DNA from: Candidatus Poribacteria bacterium
GTDB lineage: Bacteria; Poribacteria; WGA-4E; PCPOR2b
Length of the DNA stretch: 13,276 nt
Direction of reading: 5' to 3'
Assembly: GCA_027296925.1 (NCBI GenBank)
Contig: JAPUIP010000291.1
Location: 1-13,276, forward strand
The first letter of the stretch is position 1. Each line of letters starts with the position of its first letter. Below the pieces are notes generated by a model that saw nothing but the letters and a program-made list of their open reading frames with translations, did no database searches and was not told where the DNA came from. Positions 5,970 through 12,398 of the stretch are shown here, in pieces. A program made the position numbers and the translations under genes.

Positions 5970-6962
5970 ATGAAATATTTCTCGGTAGAGAGCAGCGATC
6001 TATCCATTCCGAAGGATTGGATGGATGATCCGGTTCGGCTTTTGAAAATCGGCTGGAAAGGGAAACCGATCACCGGCTTCAACCAGTCTTCACGCCGCTG
6101 CTACGTCTATCCCGTAATGACCCCGTCAGGGGTTGTTGTCACCAACGAGCGGCCGACCAGCGACCATGCCTTTCATCAGTCGATAACCGTAGGGAACGAC
6201 TATTTCTTCACATACCAGACATCTGCCGCAGGGCGGTTCGAAGAGCCTGGCATGTGCTTCTACACTAACGCGCCGGATATGAGAGGAAGGGGAGAAGGGC
6301 GAATCGTGGCTACGACGCACAACGAGTGCACGGAGCTGAGCGAAGACCATCTCGAGGTCATCGTGAGAATGCAATGGCAGGGACCTGAGCAGGGATACGC
6401 CCCGAAGTACCGCCGGGTTGTTGCCGAGGAGATGCGTACCATCAGCGTCTTTCCAGGCGAAGTCGCGAACATCATCGACGTGCGGTCTCAACTGAGACCT
6501 ACGGAGTGGGATATCCGTCTGGGTCCGTCACGGCACGGGTATTTCACGATCCGGATGGCCGACCACCTGAGAGTCGTAGATCCAAAGGGAGAAAAACAGG
6601 GAGGCAGCATCGTGGACTCCGAGGGCCGGCGGGACGATGATGTCGGCTGGCAGCACGCGGACTGGATTGACTATTACGGAACGGACTCAGCGGGGCGAAC
6701 CGCCGGCATTGCGGTCTTCCAGTTCCCTTCGCTGGGCAATGTGGCTTGGTATGCCGGCACCTATGGGACCATCCGCGTGAATCCGTTTCGCAAGGGGGCG
6801 ACCTACGTATGCCGCGGGGAAGCGGTGGACGTTGCGATTCGGGTCGTCGCTCACGATGGAGACCCCTACGAAGCTGGTGTGGCCGACCTGTATGAGTCCT
6901 TCAAGGAGCAAATCCAGGGGATTACCCCGGCCCGGACACGGGGGATTGAATTTCCCCTTTGA
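5970..6962 (+). CDS. DUF6807 ('PmoA family') protein
   Basis: About 330 residues. The N-terminal third has 'RCYVYPVMTPSGVVVTNERP' and 'DHAFHQSI', matching the 'RPYxxPlxxPxGxxvTxxxPxdhxHHxxi' region typical of DUF6807. The C-terminal part has 'AGIAVFQFPSLGNVAWYAGT' then 'YGTIRVNPF', equivalent to the family 'Gvaifdhp...W..r.YG....NPF' stretch. Databases label the family 'methane oxygenase PmoA', but it has no similarity to the membrane methane monooxygenase subunit; it is a soluble beta-rich protein often found beside Gfo/Idh/MocA enzymes and other sugar-catabolism genes. Start: ATG 5970 sits 9 nt after GGAG (5957-5960); GTG 5967 immediately before it is possible. The stop is 39 nt before the GTG start of the next gene, so they probably share an operon. 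Function unknown; carbohydrate-related by context. Confidence 0.8.
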   Translation: MKYFSVESSDLSIPKDWMDDPVRLLKIGWKGKPITGFNQSSRRCYVYPVMTPSGVVVTNERPTSDHAFHQSITVGNDYFFTYQTSAAGRFEEPGMCFYTNAPDMRGRGEGRIVATTHNECTELSEDHLEVIVRMQWQGPEQGYAPKYRRVVAEEMRTISVFPGEVANIIDVRSQLRPTEWDIRLGPSRHGYFTIRMADHLRVVDPKGEKQGGSIVDSEGRRDDDVGWQHADWIDYYGTDSAGRTAGIAVFQFPSLGNVAWYAGTYGTIRVNPFRKGATYVCRGEAVDVAIRVVAHDGDPYEAGVADLYESFKEQIQGITPARTRGIEFPL

Positions 6963-7001
6963 CAAGGTAAGCGTCAATATCCAATGGCAGAGGAGGGAGC
7001 T

Positions 7002-8105
7002 GTGGCAAAGTATCGTGCCGGCGTTATTGGGCTGGGATGGATGGGAATGCTCTCCGACCTTGCGCGGCGCATCTGGGATGCTTACAACGTCGATGATGTG
7101 GTTCGGCCCACACCTGAACTGGATGTTCACCGCAAGTTTCATTTCCACGAGCATCACAGTAAGGGGGACGTGCCTCATAGCTGGGCAGAAGTGATGTGGG
7201 ACCGGCCGGAGATTGACTTAATCGCCGGAGCGGACCGCGACCCTAAGCGGCTGATGGCATTTGGCGAACGCTACGGTGAAGTGGCGCTTTATACCGACGC
7301 ACCGAAGATGTTGCGTGCGGAAAAGCTCGACATTGTCGCCATCGCCACGAACACTAAGGGCCGCGCTGATTTAACCGGGTTGGCTGTCGCGTGCGGCGTG
7401 AAAGGAATCGCCACCGAAAAACCCATGGCGCATACGCTTGAGGAAGCCGACCGGATGGTCAAGGCATGCGCCGATGCCGGTGTGCCGCTTTGCTGTGGCG
7501 CCATCCCGGTGAACCATCCCGCTTACGCCAAAGCGAAGGAACTGGTCACAAGTGGCGCCATTGGTGAGGTCATCTCCATCGAGGCTGAAGCGCCAATGGC
7601 ACAGAAGCAGCACTGGTCTTACTTTGTTGACAGCCCACCCGCGTGGGTTATCGGTGCCGGCGATGGGGAGCGACGCCAGTCCGGCAGCGATGAATTCACC
7701 GGACAGGGGCTGATGGTCACCGTCGATGGCCTGTTCGTCCATTTCAGAAAGGGCGCGGGGCTCGTTCGTCTAACCGGCACCTTAGGTGAGATACAACTTC
7801 ACCAAGGGCATCCGGCTGGCTGGCAGTTGTGGCAGGACATCTCCACTCCCGATGGCAGCCGGCGCGTCGAGATGCCGTGGCCAGCGCCCCAATTTGTCGG
7901 TGGGTACAACGCGGTCTACGGCTTGGCGGACATCATCGATTGCTTGGAAGGGCGGCTTTCTGAACCCAAAAACTCCGGCAGAAGGGTCGCCGTGGCGCTT
8001 GGTGTTGAGATTGCGCTCAAGCAGTCCTCGGCGCAAGGTGGCGTTCGTGTCGACCTACCGCTGAAAGACCGTTCGCTTGGACTTCGTTATGATTGGTTCC
8101 GGTAA
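7002..8105 (+). CDS. Gfo/Idh/MocA family oxidoreductase with an extended N-terminal insertion
   Basis: 367 residues from GTG 7002, chosen because AGGAGG (6991-6996) lies 5 nt before it; the in-frame ATG 6984 has no comparable site. Residues 4-15 (KYRAGVIGLGWM) form the dinucleotide-binding start, and 'EKP' (139-141) holds the catalytic-region Lys. The acid ending strand 2 (Asp78 in 'IAGADRDPKR') lies about 40 residues later than in the oxidoreductase at 419-1447. The extra segment holds a His-rich run 'HRKFHFHEHH' (43-52) and 'WAEVMWDRPEIDLI'. The C-terminal DxGxHxxD motif is not clear; 'TGQGLMVTVDGLFVHF' lies roughly there. It is probably an NAD(P)-dependent sugar or polyol oxidoreductase of a divergent subgroup, or one that lost catalysis. 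It lies downstream of DUF6807 and converges on the PhyH gene with only 20 bp between stops; no clear terminator was seen there. Confidence 0.9.
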   Translation: MAKYRAGVIGLGWMGMLSDLARRIWDAYNVDDVVRPTPELDVHRKFHFHEHHSKGDVPHSWAEVMWDRPEIDLIAGADRDPKRLMAFGERYGEVALYTDAPKMLRAEKLDIVAIATNTKGRADLTGLAVACGVKGIATEKPMAHTLEEADRMVKACADAGVPLCCGAIPVNHPAYAKAKELVTSGAIGEVISIEAEAPMAQKQHWSYFVDSPPAWVIGAGDGERRQSGSDEFTGQGLMVTVDGLFVHFRKGAGLVRLTGTLGEIQLHQGHPAGWQLWQDISTPDGSRRVEMPWPAPQFVGGYNAVYGLADIIDCLEGRLSEPKNSGRRVAVALGVEIALKQSSAQGGVRVDLPLKDRSLGLRYDWFR

Positions 8106-8125
8106 GAAATATCCAACAACCTTAT

Positions 8126-8974
8126 CTATCGCGAGGAGCTTGGGCGCTTTTCTGGAGCCCTTTCCTTCGGTCGGTAGAGCCTTGAGCCTTTGTCCTCCCT
8201 ACGGTAGCGCGGCGCCGAGATGACGGCCTTTTGGGCCTCGGTCAATTCATCGTAGAACGGCGGTGGCGTGTAGGTGCCCATCACCGACTCGGCCATTACG
8301 CCGGAGTTATAGCGGATAATAACCGAACGGCGCTGGTGCTTCGCGACCCACGGTAGCGCACCGTGCATCAGGCATTCGACAAACAGGATGGCATCACCTG
8401 CCTTTGCGGAAGGCGTGACAATCCGATCTTGATGTGTATGATAGAGCCGGATGTCGTCCGGACACGGAAAGTTGGCCTTGTGACTTCCGGGTAAACAGGC
8501 AAAACCGCCATCTCCCGGGCCCATGTCGGTCAACTGAACCGCCATGTTCGTCATGCCGCAGTACATGCGGCCGTTGCGATAGAGGAAACCGCGCGAGCGG
8601 TCGTAGGGTTCGCCGCCTTCGTGGAACCAGAAGCCTTCCGCCCCCTCATCCATCGTGATGATGCCGAGCCCCTCCAATCGGAATCCGGGCCCTAGCAACT
8701 CCTCCAGGTGCGGCGCAAGTCTGGGGTGGGCTATCATCTCGCGGAACACATCGCAGTACGGCTTTTTCCACGTCAACATGCCGCCCAGGTCGCCACGGCC
8801 AATTGTGCCGCGTAGCGTTTTCGATTCGTTGGCAAGATCGTTTGGGCGGATCTGGATCTGGTCCGCGTAATGATCAATGGCCGCATTGGCCGCCGTTACT
8901 TCTTCAGGTGACAGCGCGCCTTCTATCACTAGATAGCCGTGCACGTCAAATAGATACTTCTCCGCTGCTGTCAT
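8126..8974 (-). CDS. Phytanoyl-CoA dioxygenase (PhyH) family protein
   Basis: 282 residues. The N-terminus 'FDVHGYLVIEGALSPEEV' is the classic PhyH start. 'FWFHEGGEPYDRSRGFLYRN' (115-134) occupies the place of the iron-binding HxD/E. 'LTDMGPGDGGFACLPGSHKA' (148-167) is the conserved core. 'HGALPW' (204-209) holds the second Fe-binding His, and Arg216 in 'RRSVIIRY' is the likely 2-oxoglutarate anchor. Members are non-heme Fe(II)/2-oxoglutarate hydroxylases for varied small molecules. Oddity: after His118 comes Glu-Gly rather than x-Asp, so the first triad acid is not where expected. ATG 8974 overlaps the stop of the upstream acetyltransferase stump as ATGA; AGGAG lies about 10 nt upstream. The C-terminal ~25 residues are basic and low complexity. 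It is the last gene of the minus-strand cluster reaching up to 12188; the substrate is unknown. Confidence 0.9.
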   Translation of the reverse strand: MTAAEKYLFDVHGYLVIEGALSPEEVTAANAAIDHYADQIQIRPNDLANESKTLRGTIGRGDLGGMLTWKKPYCDVFREMIAHPRLAPHLEELLGPGFRLEGLGIITMDEGAEGFWFHEGGEPYDRSRGFLYRNGRMYCGMTNMAVQLTDMGPGDGGFACLPGSHKANFPCPDDIRLYHTHQDRIVTPSAKAGDAILFVECLMHGALPWVAKHQRRSVIIRYNSGVMAESVMGTYTPPPFYDELTEAQKAVISAPRYRREDKGSRLYRPKERAPEKRPSSSR

Positions 8975-9150
8975 TGCCTCTCATCTCCTGATTTGGGGTT
9001 ACATGCGTTCAAACGATACAGGACATGCGGATGGTCACCGCACATAAAGTCTCGTTCATAGGTCATGCCGACCTTATCCATCACACCCCGCGAGCCAGTG
9101 TTCATTTGCAGCATGAAAGCAATAGTCGTAAAACACTCAGGTATCTTCAT
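8971..9150 (-). pseudogene. C-terminal fragment of a GNAT (RimJ/RimL-type) N-acetyltransferase
   Basis: A 59-codon frame from ATG 9150 to TGA 8971. Residues 17-48 read 'NTGSRGVMDKVGMTYERDF' followed by 'PHVLYRL', which matches the C-terminal end of ribosomal-protein-type GNAT acetyltransferases ('NxaSrrvmeKlGM.yer.f....phvlYrl'). A full protein is about 170-190 residues, so the acetyl-CoA-binding core is missing. An in-frame TGA lies four codons upstream of the ATG and no ribosome binding site is visible. The stop overlaps the PhyH start (ATGA), suggesting the two genes were once co-translated. Only 29 bp separate the fragment from the stop of the propeller gene, so a deletion or insertion joined the two. 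Family membership is clear; whether the stump is translated is doubtful. Confidence 0.75.
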
Positions 9151-9179
9151 AATTAAGGTTCAAAGTTGGGCTGTAATTT

Positions 9180-10756
9180 TTACTGCGGCAGGTCTTCCGC
9201 CATCGAGTCGAACCAATACGAATAGAACACGGCGTTCTGTAGATTGAAACGCAGACGTATGGGTCGATACAGATGGGTTTGTAGGTCGCCCGACTCCCAC
9301 TGTACAGGATAGCGCAGTTGGTCTCCCCTGACCTCCTTGGACCGCGCGACGACTGAGCCCTCCCCGTCTACCACCTCAACCGAGAGCGAACCGTGGCCCG
9401 CATCGACATTGGTGTAGAGCCACGGACTGTTGAGAATAAAGGTGTTGGTAGTCACCGTTCCCCCTGCGGCGTCGGCATCGAGGGACATAAAACCGTCACG
9501 CCGCATCGTCGCCAGATTGATCGCGCCCGTTTTCTTATCCGGATTGGGTGGGGCACTGCGGTACTTGGCGCCCATGTAGTAAAACCAGAGCTCTCCATTG
9601 ATAAGCACAGGTCTTGAGGGGGGCATAATCTGGGTCAGGTCGTAGGCACCAGAATCCACTTCCGACGGACCGATAAATGGTTGGCGGTCGCCCAGGCGCA
9701 CCCAGTTATGCAAGTCGCGGCTACAGACGAGTTGGACGTGGTGAAAACCGTCCGAATTCTCGTCTACGTTGCCTGTGTGATAGAAGAAGGCAGCCATGCC
9801 GATATAGAGTCCCTCGTATCGACTGACGCCCATGTTGTAGACGTCCACCATATATTCAGCCGGCACGTTGTGCTGTGGCTGATGGAGCTTCGGATTCGCC
9901 AGGCGTTCGGCGATCACCTGCCGAGCAAGCGCCTGATCTTCCTGGTCTGCGTGGAAGATGAGTTTCGGGCCGGTCCAATTCTCGAAGTCGAGGCTGGTGG
10001 CGAGCGCGACTGAGCGCCCGTATGGCCCCATCTCGCCTTCCTTCAGCGTAGCGATGTAGGTCCCCGTGACTTCGTCGTAACTCAGGTTGCCTTCATCGCC
10101 GGTGGGCAAGCTCCGGCAATCCAGCTTGCGCCAGTGAATGCCATCCGCACTTACCGTCAGATCGCGGGTCTGAAATGTTCCCCAACCCGAAAAGCGTTCT
10201 CCAGGTTCGGCATCGGGATGCTCTTCGACGTTGATCACCCAACTCAACTGATAGACGGAGGGTCGTTCAACACATGCCCATCGGGATAGGCGAGCCGCCA
10301 GGGATTGTCCACCAATTTCCAATGCGCGCCAATTGGGCTGACCATGCGCTCACTTACACCGCGCAGTTTCATGCTCTTGTACCTGCGAGCGGGGTCCGAC
10401 TCATACGGATCGTAGATGACCTGCTCTCCACACAGCGGGGAGACGAGGTTGTTTTCCAGCGACCCTCTGTGCTCACGGCATCGAAGGAGGGGTCTGATCC
10501 AATTGACGCCATCCGGACTTTCGGCGTATGAGATGCCACCTTCTCCCAAAAGCCAGATTTTGTAACACCGATCTTCGGGAACCCATGACGGCGCACTTCG
10601 GGTCTGAATCGTGCCCGCACCTTCGGGTTCAATAACGGCACCTTTTTTTTGGGGTTGGTGAAGCGTATGTTTGAGATTTTCGCGGCTCGATATGTCCTCC
10701 AAATCGAGAAAGAGCTGTCGTTCACCGACGGGAATCTCTAATGGTTTGACCTGCAC
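9180..10756 (-). pseudogene. Glycosidase-like five-bladed beta-propeller protein (GH32/GH43-like), broken by one frameshift
   Basis: Two overlapping frames together make one gene of about 525 residues. The first runs from GTG 10756, with AAGGAG 8 nt upstream, starting 'VQVKPLEIPVGERQLFLDLE'. It includes 'GGISYAESPDGVNWIRP' and 'VIYDPYESDPARRYKSM' and ends in 'HVLNDPPSIS' at TGA 10244-10246. The second frame takes over at 'VYQLSWVINVEEHPD', passes 'LTVSADGIHWRKL', 'VALATSLDFENWTGP', 'LVCSRDLHNWVRL' and 'GELWFYYMGAKY', and stops at 9180. Repeated 'SpDGi.W.r' and 'a.S.Df.nW' blade motifs are typical of the GH32/43/68-type propeller fold. The total length becomes a multiple of three if one base is restored near 10246-10255. 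The break may be a true mutation or an assembly error. A coding A8 run (plus-strand T8, 10643-10650) is also slippage-prone but both sides read in one frame. The gene starts 25 nt after the upstream 198-residue gene: an operon. Confidence 0.75.
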
Positions 10757-10781
10757 GATTTTCGCTCCTTGTGGGCTGAAA

Positions 10782-11378
10782 TCAAGATGAACCGTCCGGA
10801 ACCTGGATGAACGTCTCCGAGAGGGCAATGACGCAGGAACTGCGGTCACCGCCGATGCTCGATTTCCAGGTCTCTCTGATGTACGGCTGCCCCTCGACGG
10901 GTCGGTCGTTGAGGCTGATAGCACCTTCGTCAGTAAAGAACAGGTACGAATAGACATCTCTATCCTCGCGAAACTTCGGCGCCGGCGCCTCCAAAATGAC
11001 AGGGGCCTGAAGCTTCGACCAAGTTGAGACGACGATATCGTGCTCGGTCTGGATAATCCAGGATGGCGACGAAAGTATCTCCCCCTCGCGACGGAGCACA
11101 GCGTCAACGACGACGTCGATCTCATACGGTCCCGGCAGGGTTCGCACCCAGTCATCGATAAACGCGGCGAGAGCCCGATTATCGGTACACACCGCTCGTA
11201 GACCGGGGTCGCCGGGAATGTCGACGTAGGCGACCGTGCCCTCGCCGGCCTCGCAGTAATGGGTGTGCCAGATACTCACTCTGCCGCTGTCCTCTTCGGA
11301 GCCGGGCTGGCGAAGATAGTTCATCCAGTGCTGACCGGTCCAGAAAAGCTGCCCCGGATTAACGATTGGTCTCGACAT
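10782..11378 (-). CDS. Conserved-looking protein of unknown family, 198 residues
   Basis: I do not recognise a domain. ATG 11378 is preceded by GGGGAG with 6-nt spacing, and the upstream isomerase ends 15 nt earlier, so it is firmly inside the operon; the propeller gene follows 25 nt downstream. The sequence is beta-rich and aromatic, with 'NPGQLFWTGQHWMNYLRQPG' at residues 7-26, 'VSIWHTHYCEAGEGTVAYVD' at 34-53, a short helix-forming 'NRALAAFIDDWVRTL' and 'DVYSYLFFTDEGAISLNDRP' nearer the C-terminus. No signal peptide or membrane segment is visible. The context (isomerase, glycosidase-like propeller, dioxygenase) suggests carbohydrate or small-molecule metabolism. A lipocalin-like or cupin-like barrel is possible from the strand-rich look, but no motif proves it. 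Confidence 0.75.
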   Translation of the reverse strand: MSRPIVNPGQLFWTGQHWMNYLRQPGSEEDSGRVSIWHTHYCEAGEGTVAYVDIPGDPGLRAVCTDNRALAAFIDDWVRTLPGPYEIDVVVDAVLRREGEILSSPSWIIQTEHDIVVSTWSKLQAPVILEAPAPKFREDRDVYSYLFFTDEGAISLNDRPVEGQPYIRETWKSSIGGDRSSCVIALSETFIQVPDGSS

Positions 11379-11393
11379 GGAGTACTCCCCAGA

Positions 11394-12188
11394 TCAATAA
11401 CCTGCCAGCAGTTCACGCAGATAGTTGGCGGCTAGGCGCACCTGCTCGACCCGGTCTTCTTCTTGACCTTCGTACACGATGGATATACAGCCATTGTAGT
11501 TGACGCTTTTCAAGATGGGCACGATTCGCTCATAGTCGAGCCACTCCTCTCTGCCGCTTTCAATTTTGTAGAATTTTGTGCGGACATACATGGCATGCGG
11601 CACGGTCTGCTCAATAAACCGGTAAAAGTCGATGTCTGGAGCGCTTTCTCCGCGCGGGTACGAGCCCGGTGACCCGACCCACTGTCCGGTATCCATAATA
11701 AAGTTGAAGTTGTCTCGATTGGTCTCGCGCCGGATGCGCAGCATCTCATCGCCGGTGGATGGATGATTCTGTAGCCCCACAGCGATGCCTTTGGTGGCTG
11801 CGTAATCCGCGACCTCCTGATAGCCGCTAATCATCGCCGGCCACGGATCGTCGCCATCACCGTTCTTTTCTGGCACGGTCCCACAGAACACGCGGATGAT
11901 AGGCGATCCGAGGAAGGCTGCCAAGTCAATCGCTTCCTTGCACTGTTGGGCGTGTTCCCGTCGTTCCGCCGCCGTCCCGACAAACAGACCGCTTACACCG
12001 ATGTAGCCAATCGGCAGTCCGTATCTGAGACACATGAACTTGATACTGCTGAGATAGTCCGGGTCCGTCGAGGTGAATGCCCGTTGATGGAAGTCGACAA
12101 TATCCAGCCTTAAATCGTAAGCCGTCTGGATGAATGCCTCAACGCTTGTATTCTGTAGACTCAGGTAGTTAGAACCAATTTTGATCAT
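11394..12188 (-). CDS. Sugar phosphate isomerase/epimerase (xylose-isomerase-like TIM barrel)
   Basis: 264 residues, standard for the AP-endonuclease-2-like family. 'MIKIGSNYLSLQ' begins strand 1; 'PIIRVFCGTVP' (96-106), 'GIAVGLQNHPSTGDEM' (134-149), 'NFIMDTGQW' (162-170), 'PHAMYVRTKFYKI' (197-209) and 'CISIVYEGQEED' (234-245) are the metal-site strands. Asp166, His198 and Glu240 fit three metal ligands. The usual Glu in the '(E)NH' position is Gln140, so the metal site is altered; the isomerase at the left edge keeps Glu. ATG 12188 has AAAGGA about 10 nt upstream. It is the first gene of the minus-strand cluster 12188-8126. A short GACGG/CCGTC hairpin (12211-12229) lies in its leader. Likely cytoplasmic, acting on a keto-sugar; the exact reaction is unknown. 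Confidence 0.88.
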   Translation of the reverse strand: MIKIGSNYLSLQNTSVEAFIQTAYDLRLDIVDFHQRAFTSTDPDYLSSIKFMCLRYGLPIGYIGVSGLFVGTAAERREHAQQCKEAIDLAAFLGSPIIRVFCGTVPEKNGDGDDPWPAMISGYQEVADYAATKGIAVGLQNHPSTGDEMLRIRRETNRDNFNFIMDTGQWVGSPGSYPRGESAPDIDFYRFIEQTVPHAMYVRTKFYKIESGREEWLDYERIVPILKSVNYNGCISIVYEGQEEDRVEQVRLAANYLRELLAGY

Positions 12189-12322
12189 GATTTCTATGTC
12201 CTTTCGTTTTGACGGCTGCTATCACCGTCCATTATTTGGAATATCCCCACTTGAATCCGGATACGCCCTTGCACAAATATGGAAGATAATACATTGGCGT
12301 TATTCCGAATGAACATTTACAG

Positions 12323-12392
12323 CGAGGGGTGCCTGTGTGCATCTCACACATCGTAGTCATTCTCGCTTATCACATCTGGCAGCGGCCCCTCG
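12323..12392 (-). other. Inverted-repeat structure downstream of the TIR gene
   Basis: CGAGGGG (12323-12329) and CCCCTCG (12386-12392) pair perfectly. Between them TGTGTG...CACACA (about 12334-12350) forms a smaller hairpin. The structure starts only 7 nt after the TIR gene stop (minus strand). It lacks a T-run, so it is not a canonical intrinsic terminator; it may stabilise the 3' end or be incidental. The rest of the 210-bp gap 12189-12398 holds the leader of the isomerase operon; I could not place a convincing promoter in it. Confidence 0.3.
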
Positions 12393-12398
12393 AAAACA

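Noticed and set aside
5967..6962. Calling the DUF6807 gene a methane monooxygenase subunit
   Set aside because: The 'PmoA' family label is misleading; the sequence is soluble and lacks the membrane helices of particulate methane monooxygenase.
10643..10650. T8 (coding A8) run as the cause of the propeller frameshift or as programmed slippage
   Set aside because: Sensible protein sequence reads in the same frame on both sides of the run; the break is about 390 bp further on.
10757..11155. N-terminal extension of the propeller frame upstream of GTG 10756
   Set aside because: It overlaps the 198-residue gene in another frame, is Arg/Ser-rich and not protein-like, and GTG 10756 has an ideal AAGGAG.
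12323..12392. Intrinsic terminator for the TIR gene
   Set aside because: Stem-forming repeats exist but no T-run follows, so only a structural element is reported.
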